Source of the DNA: JBFWWP01 sp050246115
Lineage (GTDB): Bacteria > Planctomycetota > UBA8108 > UBA1146 > JAJFFE01
Direction of reading: 5' to 3'
DNA: 64,000 nt
NCBI GenBank assembly: GCA_050246115.1
Contig: JBFWWP010000022.1
Coordinates: 1 to 64,000 of the forward strand
Shown here: one piece after another, positions 40,307-49,659 of the stretch
Position numbering within the stretch: position 1 is the first letter of the stretch
Layout: the number at the start of each line of letters is the position of its first letter
Translations under genes and position numbers: made by a program
The notes under the pieces: model-generated
What the model was told of the DNA's origin: nothing
Databases searched by the model: none
What the model saw: the letters and a program-made list of their open reading frames with translations, nothing else

Positions 40307-40801
40307 TCCGGTCTCTCCGTCTTACAAGGGGCTCCGCTTGCAAAGGGGCTTCTGCGGCGCGGTTCCGCAGCATTTGCCGTGCCGGTCGCGGCAGTGGAGG
40401 AGGGGCCGGCTCACGGAAGAGATTTGCGCGAACCTGGACGTAAGTCAAACAGTTTCACCCGGCAGCAACGTAAGGAAACGATACAGGGAACGAGTCGTTC
40501 ACCCCGGCCGCGGTTCGATTTGGGGCAAATCGTCCTCGAATTGGTCGTGCGCGCCGTTCAGCCGGTACAATCAGGGGACTCTTCGCACCAGGGCGATCCG
40601 GGTCGAGGGCCCCGGAATTCAACGCAAGTGACTTTGCCTGTTTTGTTTGAGCGCGGTGATGCCCGCCGCCCGATGGGCTTGGGAGAGGCACGACAAGTTT
40701 TCTGGCTCGGTTTGGTCCCGCGGTTGCGGCGGCACCGCTCGATCTCGGCTCCCGGCGGGGGGTGAGGCGGCCAGAACGGTTCGTACGGGAAAGGGTGTAG
40801 G
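40307..40801. other. Divergent intergenic region with no supported gene
   Basis: About 495 bases separate two divergent starts. Short open frames cross it but lack protein-like composition. The middle is less GC-rich than the genes around it, which fits promoters for both sides. Nothing else was recognised. Confidence 0.4.
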
Positions 40802-41812
40802 ATGCGGCGAGATCTCTCCTTGCTCCGGAGGCTCGAGAAGATCGAGAAGGAGATGGGCTATTGCGAGATCAAGCTCGAAAAAGCCCAGCGACTGCGAACC
40901 CAACTTCACTTCTTGAAGCTCCACCTTCGCGGCGTCGTCGAGGCCGCGCAGCGCTACGCCGAACTCGGCAAGGGGTCCAGCTCCCTGGGTAACCGACTGG
41001 CGGGGTACTCCCTTCCCGAGGTGCTGCACCTCGTTGCCGTCGAACGGGATCCAGGCTTGACCGAGGAACTTCGGGAGATCTTCCAGGCAGTGGGAGCCCT
41101 GCCCCTGCTCGAGGAACAGAGCGATTTCATCCGCCGGGAGGTCGATGAGCTGCAGCGAAAGCTCGAGACCTTCAAGGCATTCACCGAAAAGCGTCTGGGG
41201 CTCGCGAACGAACGCGCGGAGGCGTTGGTCAGTTTCGATGTCAAGGAGGTCGGCATGATCTCCGAGATTTCGGCACGCTTCGAGTCGACCGAACGCAGCT
41301 GGAACACTCTGACCGAGGACCTCATGAACTACGACGAGGCGCTGTTCTCCGTGAACCGCACCGTCGACTATCTGACTTCGGCACGTGACTTCATCCTGGC
41401 CTCGCGCAGCCAGTTCGCCATCGATCGTTGGGTCGAAAGTGGGTTCCTGATCGATCTCTTCAAGCACTCGACCGTAGGGCGCGCGAAGGAGATGGTCGAG
41501 GGCGCAGACCGGAACCTAAAGGCGTCGCTGGTAGAACTCGTGTGTCTGGAAGAGCTCCTCATTGAACCGGACGACTTCGAGCACCTTCTCCAGCCGTTCC
41601 TGGACGCTCTGTTCAACGATCTCTTCTCGCACACCAAGCTGCGGGAGACCTTCGAGTTTCTCGAGGGACGGCTTGCGCGCGCCCTGGGTTTGAGGGCGAA
41701 ATTGCAGGCGAAACGCGACGATGTGTTTTCGCGGCAGCTGGCCGAGGAAGAGACCCGCGGTCGACTCTTCAACGAGATCGGCCGGGAGCGAAAGAAGCTG
41801 AGTTTGGCGTAG
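40802..41812 (+). CDS. Coiled-coil protein of unknown function
   Basis: The protein has 336 residues and is almost wholly helical and charged: RRLEKIEKEMGYCEIKLEKA, RREVDELQRKLETFKAFTEK, ENLNYDEAL-like turns, and a basic C-terminus (GRERKKLSLA). It has no signal peptide or membrane helix, so a cytoplasmic structural or scaffold role is likely. No family is recognised. It is convergent with a second large coiled-coil gene, and a strong hairpin lies between the two. Confidence 0.75.
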   Translation: MRRDLSLLRRLEKIEKEMGYCEIKLEKAQRLRTQLHFLKLHLRGVVEAAQRYAELGKGSSSLGNRLAGYSLPEVLHLVAVERDPGLTEELREIFQAVGALPLLEEQSDFIRREVDELQRKLETFKAFTEKRLGLANERAEALVSFDVKEVGMISEISARFESTERSWNTLTEDLMNYDEALFSVNRTVDYLTSARDFILASRSQFAIDRWVESGFLIDLFKHSTVGRAKEMVEGADRNLKASLVELVCLEELLIEPDDFEHLLQPFLDALFNDLFSHTKLRETFEFLEGRLARALGLRAKLQAKRDDVFSRQLAEEETRGRLFNEIGRERKKLSLA

Positions 41813-41827
41813 CCCCTGGCAAGAAGT

Positions 41828-41855
41828 GCGAGCAGGTCGTTCGCGACCTGCTCGC
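41828..41855. terminator. Perfect 12-bp hairpin with TTCG loop
   Basis: GCGAGCAGGTCG, TTCG, CGACCTGCTCGC form an uninterrupted stem with a UUCG tetraloop, 15 bases after the coiled-coil gene stop. It lies between convergent genes and could serve both strands. No U run follows on either side. Confidence 0.7.
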
Positions 41856-41941
41856 CGGTAGCCTGGCGGGTGCCGCGTCCATCCACCCAGGCGGCGGCCC
41901 TCGCCGCCGGTTCCACGCCGGCGTGTGCGACCGCGGCTTCC

Positions 41942-43855
41942 TCAGCGCTTCTTGAGCAGTCCCTCGAGGCGACCCACCAGGTGATCGACCGAGTCCTGGA
42001 CCAGGGTCGTGAGTCCGTGCTGATTCGCTTCACCGATCGCGAGCAGGATCTCGCTGATCCGCTCCGGCAGCTCGGTGAGGCCCTGGAGCGCCGCCGGGTC
42101 CACGACCGGCAGTGAAGCCCCACCGTCTTGGGCGCTGCGCGCGTCACTTCGAGCCTCGCCCCAGCTCTCGATCCACTGGTTCGCCCGACTCTCCAACTGG
42201 CTTGGAAGGTCACCCAGCGGCTTCAGCTGGTCGAGCACCCGCTCCATCCGTTGCACCCAGTCGGGGGTGTCGCCTTCCCGCGCATCGGGGGTGGGCCCAC
42301 CGGCGGTCGGGGGCACCCAGTCGACCAGGATCTGACGCAGGTTCTCTGCGAGTTGATCGGGCAGGGCGACCAGTTCCGAGACCCGCACAACCGTTTGCTC
42401 CATTCGCTCGGCCCAGGCTTCGAAACTCCTCTCCGCACTCGGAGCCGCCTCTGGGCTCGTCGGTGGTTGCAGGAGGAGCCGGAGCTGATCGGGCAGGGTG
42501 CTGAGTTCCTCCAGGCGCGCAAGGACGAGTGGGGTGTCGCTCCCCGCCGCGCCGGCCGCTGCAACCCCCTCCACCGCCCGACGGCGGAGTTCTTCGAGGA
42601 TCGCGTCGGATCGCTCGAGTCCTTGCTCCATGTGCGCATTGACCGCGTGCACCAACATCGAAAGGTCCCGACGGAGCGAGTCCAGGGTCGTCGCGAGCGA
42701 GTCGTGACGCTCGAGCCACTCCGCGAGGGGTCCCATCGCCTCATTCGTCACCGTGGCCTCGTTTGCGACGGCGCCCGGGCTGGGCTCCGCGGCCCGCGCT
42801 TGAAGGCCGAACTCGAGCGCGGCGAGACGTTCGACCAAAGGCGTCAGGTCGAGCGCGTGGGACGATTCCGCCTCGGTGTTGCGCGCAGCGAGGGCGGAGA
42901 TCACCTTGTCTTCCATCTGCTCGAGTCGCGTCGCCAGCAGGCTCGGTTCGGGGGCTTCGAGTGGGGGCTGCCCCTGCACGGTCTGGGTCACCGCCGTTTC
43001 GATCTGGTCGAGCCGAGCGCACAGCCGGTCGAGCGACCCTTCCACCGCCGTGAGCTTCTCTTGGACGCCGGCGACCGCGGTCGCCGCGGCGCGCTGCAGC
43101 GCCGAGTCGATCAGCGCTTCGACGTTTGGCATGGCCGGCGGCGACGGCGCCGCACTCGCGGGCGTGTCCACCTGCATCGCGAAGAGCTGTTCGGCGACGA
43201 CCTGGCGGAGTTCGTCGAGGCCCGGCGGCGGGGCCGGGACCCGTTCGTCCAGGAGTCGCGTCAAGGCGGCGGTCAGCCGCGCTTCGAGTGCCTCGCCGGT
43301 CGCGACCTCGGAACCCGCATCCGCGGCAGCAGTCGCGGGTGCGCCTCGACCGAAGTCGTCGAGGCCGTCCTCGAGCCGGCGTGCGGTGTCCTCGAGCCAC
43401 CCCAGTTTCTGAACGATCGCTTGCAGAATCTCCCGGGAGTCGGGCTCGTCGCCGGACACTCCCGAATCGGCGCTCGACGTCACCGCTGCGGCGACTCGCC
43501 CCGGAAGCTCGATGAGCTCTCGGTGCAGGCGTTGGAGTTCACGGGCGGCCGCAGACGCCCCGGTACTGGCGGGGCTGGACGCCCCCGACAGGCGGTTCGC
43601 CTCGGAGAAGACGATCTCTTGCGTGTCCTTCAGGGAGGTCTCCCCGCGCGACTCGGGGGCGCAGACGCCCAAGTCGTCGAGGGCCCGTGAGAACCGCTGG
43701 ACCGTCCGCTGGATCCGCTGCTGGATCTCCGCGGACAGCCCCTCCCGGAACTGGTCCAGGACTTTCTCGCTTCCGGTAGGCCCCCGGGATCGCGAGGACT
43801 CGTTGGGCTTCTGGCTCTGCAGGTGACGAATGGCTTGCACTAGCTCGCTGGACAT
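41942..43855 (-). CDS. Large coiled-coil protein of unknown function
   Basis: The protein has 637 residues and is acidic and Ala/Leu/Glu-rich, with repeated heptad-like units, for example ELQRLHRELIELPGRVAAAV, EKLTAVEGSLDRLCARLDQI and ATRLEQMEDKVISALAARN. LPDQL and LPSQL blocks recur in the C-terminal half (STLPDQLRLLLQPP, VALPDQLAENLRQIL, GDLPSQLESRANQW), which suggests an internal repeat of about 50-60 residues. There is no signal peptide or membrane helix. It may be a filament or scaffold protein. It is divergent from plsY with about 180 bases between the starts. Confidence 0.75.
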   Translation of the reverse strand: MSSELVQAIRHLQSQKPNESSRSRGPTGSEKVLDQFREGLSAEIQQRIQRTVQRFSRALDDLGVCAPESRGETSLKDTQEIVFSEANRLSGASSPASTGASAAARELQRLHRELIELPGRVAAAVTSSADSGVSGDEPDSREILQAIVQKLGWLEDTARRLEDGLDDFGRGAPATAAADAGSEVATGEALEARLTAALTRLLDERVPAPPPGLDELRQVVAEQLFAMQVDTPASAAPSPPAMPNVEALIDSALQRAAATAVAGVQEKLTAVEGSLDRLCARLDQIETAVTQTVQGQPPLEAPEPSLLATRLEQMEDKVISALAARNTEAESSHALDLTPLVERLAALEFGLQARAAEPSPGAVANEATVTNEAMGPLAEWLERHDSLATTLDSLRRDLSMLVHAVNAHMEQGLERSDAILEELRRRAVEGVAAAGAAGSDTPLVLARLEELSTLPDQLRLLLQPPTSPEAAPSAERSFEAWAERMEQTVVRVSELVALPDQLAENLRQILVDWVPPTAGGPTPDAREGDTPDWVQRMERVLDQLKPLGDLPSQLESRANQWIESWGEARSDARSAQDGGASLPVVDPAALQGLTELPERISEILLAIGEANQHGLTTLVQDSVDHLVGRLEGLLKKR

Positions 43856-44034
43856 TTTGGCCGATTCTCCGCTTCTCCTGCGGTGAGGATTCCCGTCGCC
43901 GATTTCGCTAGGATGCCGGGCGGCATCGCGTCAGATTGAGCGACCCGTAGGCAAAAGGGGTGCCTACGAGAAGGTACGATGCTCGCGCGCGCGGAACCAA
44001 TCGTCCGCCAGCGACAGGAGTGGTGCACACCAGA

Positions 44035-44643
44035 ATGATCGTCATCGCGTGGTTGCTCTTCGCGTTCGCCTTGGGTGCGGTGCCGTTTGCATTGCTCCTC
44101 GGCAGGGCTTTGGGGGTCGACATTCGCCAGGTTGGCAGCGGGAACGTCGGGGCGACCAACCTGGCGCGCGCTCGCGGCGTCGGCTGGGGAGTGGTCGCCT
44201 TCGTCTTGGACGCCGCGAAGGGAGCTCTGCCGGTGTGGGGCGGGAAGCGCTTGGAGGTCTTCTCGGAACACCTCGCTTGGCTGCCCGTGATCGCAGGCGC
44301 CTGCGCGATCGCCGGGCACTGTTTCAGTCCCTATCTACGGTTTCGCGGCGGCAAGGGAGTGGCCACCGCTGCTGGGGTTCTGTTGGCGCTGGATGCGGCG
44401 TTGCTCGGCATCCTGCTCCTCCTGTGGGGTGGGCTGCTGTGGGGGGCGCGAAACGTCGGTTTGGCGTCGTCCGTCGCCGCCCTCGGCGCGGGCGTCGCGG
44501 GCGTCCTCGAACTGACGAAATCCCGCCCCCAGCCGGTGTTCGCCGGCTTCCTGCTGCTCCTCTCCGTGCTCGTGCTCGCTCGGCACCATCGCAACCTCCA
44601 ATCGCTGTTCCGTCGAACCGCGGCCGGACGGGGGGCTGGATGA
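44035..44643 (+). CDS. plsY: Glycerol-3-phosphate acyltransferase PlsY
   Basis: The protein has 202 residues with five membrane helices. The three family motifs are visible: GSGNVGATNLARARG, YLRFRGGKGVATAAGV near residue 100-115, and the C-terminal RHHRNLQSL. PlsY transfers acyl groups from acyl-phosphate to glycerol-3-phosphate, the first step of phospholipid synthesis. Its stop overlaps the start of gpsA, which makes its substrate. CAGGAG lies 14 bases upstream, slightly far, so a GTG a few codons earlier is also possible. Confidence 0.95.
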   Translation: MIVIAWLLFAFALGAVPFALLLGRALGVDIRQVGSGNVGATNLARARGVGWGVVAFVLDAAKGALPVWGGKRLEVFSEHLAWLPVIAGACAIAGHCFSPYLRFRGGKGVATAAGVLLALDAALLGILLLLWGGLLWGARNVGLASSVAALGAGVAGVLELTKSRPQPVFAGFLLLLSVLVLARHHRNLQSLFRRTAAGRGAG

Positions 44644-45686
44644 TGGCGCCTGACCTCGCTTCGGGAGCGACTTCGCGTTCGCCGTCGCTGCCGTCCAACG
44701 CCCCCATGGCCTTCGTTCTCGGCGCCGGCTCGTTTGCGGTCGCGCTTACCCAAGTGTTGGTTCGCAATGGCTTTCGTGTACGCCTTTGGTGTCGGCGTCC
44801 GGAACGTGCCGCGGCGCTGCGGTCCGGCTGCCTGCCGTTGCAGCCGGACCTCGCCTCGTGGCACGACCGAGTCGCGGCGATCGAACCCGGCGATCGCGCA
44901 GACGGCCCCTACGCGATCGCGATTTCGGTCGTGCCGACCCAGCACCTGCGACGCGTCCTGGCGGAACGGTCCTCGGAGATCCCGGCGGACGTGCCCTGGG
45001 TGTCGGCCTCCAAGGGCATCGAGATCGGAACGCAAGCGCTGCCGTCGCAGATTCTGCGCGCAGCGGGGCTCGCTCATGAGGTCGGCGTGCTGTCGGGTCC
45101 CAGCCACGCCGAGGAGGTCGTGCGCGGCGTGCCCACCGCGGTGGTTCTCGCGCACCCTGACCGAACGGTCGGGGCGAGCTTGCAGCTGGCCTTGTCCTCC
45201 GACACCTTTCGTGTGTATCTCAGTGACGATCACCGAGGCGTCGAACTCGGTGGGGCGCTCAAGAACGTGATCGCGGTGGCGGCCGGAATCGCCCTCGGCC
45301 ACGGCTTCGGCGACAACTCGTTGGCGGCGCTCGTGACCCGTGGATCGGTCGAGATGGCACGTCTTGGCGAGGCCCTCGGCGGTCAAGCGCGCACGTTTGC
45401 TGGCCTGTCCGGTGTGGGCGACCTCATCGTCACGTGCTTCAGTCAGCACTCGCGTAACCGCGCCTTCGGCCTGCGCGTCGGTCAGGGCGAGAACCCCGAG
45501 GAACTGCTCGCGAATGCGGTTGGGGTGGTGGAGGGAGCGCACACGGCGAAGGCCGTCGTCGCGCTGGCTGACGAAGTCGGCGTCGAGATGCCGATCTCGG
45601 AGGAAGTTTTTCGGATCGTGCACGAGCGGAAGCCCGTTGCGGAGGGGATTCGCGACCTGCTGCGGCGTTCCCTCAAAGACGAGTGA
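44640..45686 (+). CDS. gpsA: NAD(P)-dependent glycerol-3-phosphate dehydrogenase
   Basis: The protein has 348 residues. The nucleotide-binding motif is AFVLGAGSFAVALTQVL (GxGSxxxA), and the catalytic Lys lies in LGGALKNVIAVAAGIALGHG. The substrate region GLSGVGDLIVTCFSQHSRNR is typical. It makes sn-glycerol-3-phosphate for PlsY, encoded just upstream with a four-base overlap (ATGA). Two adjacent ATG codons (44640 and 44643) could start it. The N-terminal 20 residues before the Rossmann fold are a family-atypical extension. The stop overlaps the next gene. Confidence 0.95.
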   Translation: MMAPDLASGATSRSPSLPSNAPMAFVLGAGSFAVALTQVLVRNGFRVRLWCRRPERAAALRSGCLPLQPDLASWHDRVAAIEPGDRADGPYAIAISVVPTQHLRRVLAERSSEIPADVPWVSASKGIEIGTQALPSQILRAAGLAHEVGVLSGPSHAEEVVRGVPTAVVLAHPDRTVGASLQLALSSDTFRVYLSDDHRGVELGGALKNVIAVAAGIALGHGFGDNSLAALVTRGSVEMARLGEALGGQARTFAGLSGVGDLIVTCFSQHSRNRAFGLRVGQGENPEELLANAVGVVEGAHTAKAVVALADEVGVEMPISEEVFRIVHERKPVAEGIRDLLRRSLKDE

Positions 45687-46585
45687 ACCAGACACCTCAT
45701 GAAGCCAGGCAGACCATGAAGACAATGCCCTCGGTGGACGGCCCGACCCTCGACGATGCCGCGCTCATCGAACGCCAAGCCTGCCTCCGAGAGACGCTCT
45801 TGGCGCTGTCGCCGGTCGCGGTTGCGTTCTCCGGAGGCGTCGACTCCAGCCTGCTCTACGCCGAGGCGCGACGGGTTCTCGGCGACCAGGCCGTGGCCGC
45901 GATCGGTGTTTCTCCGAGCTTGGCCCGGGCCGACTTGGAAGCGGCGCGCGAAGTGGCTCGTTGGCTGCAGGCGCCGCTCTTGGAACTCGCCACCGAGGAA
46001 GTCGAGCGCGAAGCGTATGCCGCGAATGCGGGAGATCGCTGTTTCCACTGCAAGACCGAACTCTACTCGCGGCTCGCTGCGGCGCCGGAGCTGACGGGCT
46101 GGTCGGTCTGCGACGGTACGAATCTGGACGACCTCGCCGCCGATCGCCCGGGCATGACGGCGGCCGCGAGGCAAGGGGTACGGAGTCCGCTCCGCGAAGC
46201 CGGCTTCGGCAAGGCGCAGATCCGCGAACTCGCCCAAGCGTGGGGGCTCCCGAACTGGGATCGCCCGGCGCAGCCCTGCCTCGCTTCGCGGGTGCGGGTC
46301 GGGACCCGCGTCGACGCAACGGTTCTCGGCGACGTCGAGGCGCTCGAGCAGATTCTCACGGCGGCGGGCTTTCGAGTGCGTCGTGCGCGGGTCGAGGCGC
46401 GCGACGTCGTCGTCACCGTCGACGCCGTGGAACTGGACCGCATCGGAGTGCGCGGCTGGCGCGAGGCCTTCGTCGCCGAGGCGCGCCGCCGCGGCTATCA
46501 ACGCGTGCACGTCGATCTGGACGGCTACCGCTCGCCCGGAGTGTCGCCGCCCGACCGCCGCGCCGAGAACCTGTCGCCACCATGA
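45683..46585 (+). CDS. larE: LarE-type ATP-dependent sulfur transferase
   Basis: The protein has 300 residues. The PP-loop is AFSGGVDSSLLYAEAR at 48-63. The RCFHCKTELYSRL segment and the sacrificial cysteine in RPAQPCLASRVRVGTRV (C199) match LarE, which donates its own cysteine sulfur to make the nickel-pincer cofactor of lactate racemase-type enzymes. Only one cysteine lies in that region, as in the sacrificial type. No larA, larB or larC is nearby. A GTG overlapping the gpsA stop is given as the start; an ATG lies 11 codons later. The stop overlaps the glycosyltransferase start. Confidence 0.85.
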   Translation: MNQTPHEARQTMKTMPSVDGPTLDDAALIERQACLRETLLALSPVAVAFSGGVDSSLLYAEARRVLGDQAVAAIGVSPSLARADLEAAREVARWLQAPLLELATEEVEREAYAANAGDRCFHCKTELYSRLAAAPELTGWSVCDGTNLDDLAADRPGMTAAARQGVRSPLREAGFGKAQIRELAQAWGLPNWDRPAQPCLASRVRVGTRVDATVLGDVEALEQILTAAGFRVRRARVEARDVVVTVDAVELDRIGVRGWREAFVAEARRRGYQRVHVDLDGYRSPGVSPPDRRAENLSPP

Positions 46586-48090
46586 TCTTCTTCGGGGTTC
46601 TGTACGTCGTCCTGCTCGGCGCGATGGTCACCTACGGTTGTCATCGCTACTGGCTCGCGTATGGGTGCTTTTGGGCTCGTCGTGCACGGGCTCGACGGCG
46701 ACACGCCGCAACCGAGCGCGGCCCGAACCTGCGCGCTCAGCCGGTGGAGTCGGTCGACGACGGAATCGCTCGGACCCTCGGGATCGGGGGTGCCGGAGGA
46801 TCCTGGCCCAAGGTGCTGGTGCAACTCCCGCTCTACAACGAAGGCGAAGTGGCCGCGCGTTTGATCGAGTCGGCCGCGGCCCTCGACTACGACCGGTCTG
46901 CGCTGGAGATCCAGGTGCTGGACGACTCCGACGATGGCTCGGAGCACCTCGTCGCGCGTGAGGTGTCTCGCTGGCGCCAACTCGGCGTGCCGATCGAACA
47001 CCTCCGAAGATCGACTCGCGCCGGCTACAAGGCAGGTGCCTTGCGCGCTGGGCTCGAGCGTACCTCCGCCGAGTTCGTGGCGATCTTCGACGCCGACTTC
47101 GTCATCCCCTCCGACTTCTTGCGGCGTGCCATTGCCCCGTTCGCCGATCCCCGCGTCGGCATGGTCCAGACCCGTTGGTCGTACTTGAACGAGGGCGCCA
47201 ACTTGCTGACTCGCGTCCAGGCGGTGTTGCTCGATGGCCACTTCGCGGTCGAACACTGCGCGCGTGCCGCCGCGGGGAGGTTCTTCAACTTCAACGGTAC
47301 GGCGGGGGTCTGGCGCATCAGCGCAATCGAGGACGCCGGCGGCTGGCGCGCCGACACGGTGACCGAAGACCTTGACCTGTCCGTGCGCGCGTGGCTTCGG
47401 GGTTGGCGCTTTCGCTACCTCGATGAGGTGCGGGTACCGAGTTCCTTGCCGGAGGCGATGGCGGCCTACAAGGTTCAGCAGAATCGTTGGGTTTCCGGCT
47501 CGCTCCAGACCGCGAAGCAGTGTTTGCCGAAGGTTTGGCGCAGTTCGCTCAGCCGCCTCGACAAGCTCGATCTCACCCTGTACCTGACCGGCAATCTCGC
47601 CTACCTGCTGCTCTTCCTCATGGCCCTCGCGGTGCCGGTGGCAGTACTGTTGCGGCTCGATCAGAGTCGTGCCGCCTTCGTGTTTTGGGCCGACCTTCCG
47701 TTCTTCGTGTTCGCGACGTTGTCGGTGTTCGTCTTCTACGGGGCTGCTCGCCAAGGGCGGCGGCCGGGGCGCTTCTTCGTGCTGCGCTTGCCGCTGCTGA
47801 TGGCACTCGGGTTGGGAATGAGCTTGCACAACACGCGCGCCATCCTCCGGGGGTTGCTGGGCCAGTCACGGGTGTTCGACCGCACCCCCAAGGGCGGCCT
47901 CCACCGCGAAGCGCGAAGCGCCCGGCGGCGCGACCCGGTTGCATGGCTGGAGCCGCTCATGGCGATCTACCTGACCCTACCCGCACTGATCGTTTTGCGG
48001 GGTTGGGCGATTCTGTCGGTGCCGTCGCTGGCGCTGTTCATTGCGGGTTTCGTGATCGTGTCATGGCGGGCGCCGACGGTTCGGGGATGA
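46582..48090 (+). CDS. Family-2 glycosyltransferase, cellulose-synthase-like
   Basis: The protein has 502 residues. One N-terminal membrane helix (IFFGVLYVVLLGAMVTYGCH) is followed by a GT-A domain with LPLYNEG, LDDSDDGS, the metal site FDADF, the base-like TEDLDLS and the product-site QQNRWVSG (QxxRW). Three to four C-terminal helices follow. This layout matches processive or polyprenyl-linked membrane glycosyltransferases such as beta-glucan or mannan synthases. It overlaps larE by four bases (ATGA) and closes the plsY-gpsA-larE chain. The sugar and acceptor cannot be read from sequence. Confidence 0.85.
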   Translation: MIFFGVLYVVLLGAMVTYGCHRYWLAYGCFWARRARARRRHAATERGPNLRAQPVESVDDGIARTLGIGGAGGSWPKVLVQLPLYNEGEVAARLIESAAALDYDRSALEIQVLDDSDDGSEHLVAREVSRWRQLGVPIEHLRRSTRAGYKAGALRAGLERTSAEFVAIFDADFVIPSDFLRRAIAPFADPRVGMVQTRWSYLNEGANLLTRVQAVLLDGHFAVEHCARAAAGRFFNFNGTAGVWRISAIEDAGGWRADTVTEDLDLSVRAWLRGWRFRYLDEVRVPSSLPEAMAAYKVQQNRWVSGSLQTAKQCLPKVWRSSLSRLDKLDLTLYLTGNLAYLLLFLMALAVPVAVLLRLDQSRAAFVFWADLPFFVFATLSVFVFYGAARQGRRPGRFFVLRLPLLMALGLGMSLHNTRAILRGLLGQSRVFDRTPKGGLHREARSARRRDPVAWLEPLMAIYLTLPALIVLRGWAILSVPSLALFIAGFVIVSWRAPTVRG

Positions 48091-48256
48091 CGTTTGCGGC
48101 GGAGTCTTGGCCCCTTGTCGTCGGGCGCCGCGCGGACCGGTCTGGAGGCCCAGACGGGGGCCGATCGACGGCGTAAGGGTTGCGGCCGCGCGCCCGAACC
48201 GCTAGGCTGCCCCGCTTTTGCGCGACGCAGAGGACGATCGGAAGCTGCAAGGACGA

Positions 48257-48997
48257 ATGCCGACATCGTTGCGCAGGAGCCCCAACCGCCTCGTCACGAT
48301 CGACGGGCCTGCCGGTTGCGGAAAGAGCACCGTGGCGCGGAGCCTCGCGGATCGGCTCCACGGGGTCGCCTTCGGAACCGGCGTGATCTATCGACTGCTG
48401 ACCTTTCTGGCACTCGAGGCCGGGGTCGACCTGACCGAGCCGAGCCAGGTGTTGGGGGTCTTGGCGGACAACCCGCTGACGCTCGAGGTGGTGGGTGCCG
48501 AGTTGCGAGTGGTCGCTGCGCGCGGGGACACGAAGGTGTGGACGTCGGGCGCGGAGCTCCATGAGCCGCGGGTGACGCGCGAGATCCACTGGCTCGCGGA
48601 TGCCGCGGAAGTGCGTGCCGCGCTCCTGCCGCTGCAACGCGCGCTGCCGCCGGACCGTATCGTCGTGGCCGAGGGCCGGGATCTGGGGACCGTGGTCTAC
48701 CCGGATGCCCCGCTGAAGGTGTTCCTCACCGCCTCGGTCGAAGAACGTGCGCGGCGCCGCCTGGCGGATTGGCAGCAGGGGGCCGCGACGGAATCGCTCG
48801 ACCTGGCCGGCGTCGAGGCCGAGATCGAAGCGCGCGACCGACGCGACCGCGGGAGGCCCGTGGCGCCGCTGGTGGCAGCACCGGACGCGCGCGTCGTCGA
48901 CAGCACCGCCCAGACCGTCGCGATGGTGGTGCAGGAGATCATGCAGTGGGTGCCGAAGAAGTGGCTCGCGATCGAGCCGGGTTCCTCTACTACTTAA
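48257..48997 (+). CDS. cmk: Cytidylate kinase
   Basis: The protein has 246 residues. The P-loop is GPAGCGKST at 17-25; IVVAEGRDLGTVVYPDAPLK holds the GRDxGT motif, and FLTASVEERARRRLADWQ with RDRRDRGRPVAPL completes the NMP-kinase fold. It phosphorylates CMP and dCMP. AAGGA precedes the ATG by about five bases. The stop overlaps the plsC start (TAATG). The order cmk-plsC-rpsA is conserved in many bacteria. Confidence 0.95.
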   Translation: MPTSLRRSPNRLVTIDGPAGCGKSTVARSLADRLHGVAFGTGVIYRLLTFLALEAGVDLTEPSQVLGVLADNPLTLEVVGAELRVVAARGDTKVWTSGAELHEPRVTREIHWLADAAEVRAALLPLQRALPPDRIVVAEGRDLGTVVYPDAPLKVFLTASVEERARRRLADWQQGAATESLDLAGVEAEIEARDRRDRGRPVAPLVAAPDARVVDSTAQTVAMVVQEIMQWVPKKWLAIEPGSSTT

Positions 48998-49659
48998 TGA
49001 GGTTCTTGGCGCGAGTGACGGCGACGGTGTACCTGCGACACCGGTCGGCCGGTCACGAGCACGTCCCTCGCGAAGGGGGGTTTTTGCTCGCGCCGAACCA
49101 CGCGAGCTACTTGGATCCGGTGCTCGTGGGGTGTCGAGTGCGGCGGCCGATCCACTTCATGGCTCGGGCGACCCTGTTTCGCGGGCCGCTCGGGGCCCTG
49201 ATCCGCAGGCTCAACGCCTTCCCCGTGAACCGCGGGGGGGTGAGCAAGGAGGCGATCCGCAGCGTCTTGGAGCTGCTCGCCGACCGCCAGGGGGTGCTCG
49301 TTTTCCCAGAGGGGACTCGCAGTGAGGACGGGCACTTGGGTAAGATCGAGACGGGTGTTGTCCGAATCGCCCAACTCGCGGGGGTCCCGGTGGTTCCGGC
49401 GTACGTGTCCGGCAGCTATCGGGCGCTCGGACGCGGGGCGTCGTTTCCGCGCCCGGTGCCGACGTCGGTTCGATTCGGGCCGCCGCTGCGCTTCGAGCGC
49501 GGCGCGGACCCAGAGGTGTGTGCGGCGGCGCTGCGGGGGAGCCTCCTGGCCCTCGGCGCGCCGTTCGAGTTCGCAGATCGTCGTGATGATTCATTGGACG
49601 GAGACGCTGTGATCGTCCGCGAGCCGAGCGCTCACGGGCCGGTCGCGCCGAAACCGTAG
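48997..49659 (+). CDS. plsC: 1-acyl-glycerol-3-phosphate acyltransferase, PlsC type
   Basis: The protein has 220 residues. The catalytic NHASYLD (H35 and D40), the acyl-acceptor motif VFPEGTRSEDG and the later VPVVPAYVSG are all present. It adds the second acyl chain to make phosphatidic acid, acting after PlsY. It is a peripheral or one-helix membrane protein. The start overlaps the cmk stop. The C-terminal 25 residues (REPSAHGPVAPKP) are a low-complexity tail. Confidence 0.9.
   Translation: MRFLARVTATVYLRHRSAGHEHVPREGGFLLAPNHASYLDPVLVGCRVRRPIHFMARATLFRGPLGALIRRLNAFPVNRGGVSKEAIRSVLELLADRQGVLVFPEGTRSEDGHLGKIETGVVRIAQLAGVPVVPAYVSGSYRALGRGASFPRPVPTSVRFGPPLRFERGADPEVCAAALRGSLLALGAPFEFADRRDDSLDGDAVIVREPSAHGPVAPKP

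Noticed and set aside
44331..45725. Open frame of 464 codons on the minus strand
   Set aside because: It is antisense to plsY and gpsA, both of which have strong family motifs.
46525..47829. Open frame of 434 codons on the minus strand
   Set aside because: It is antisense to the glycosyltransferase, whose motifs are clear.
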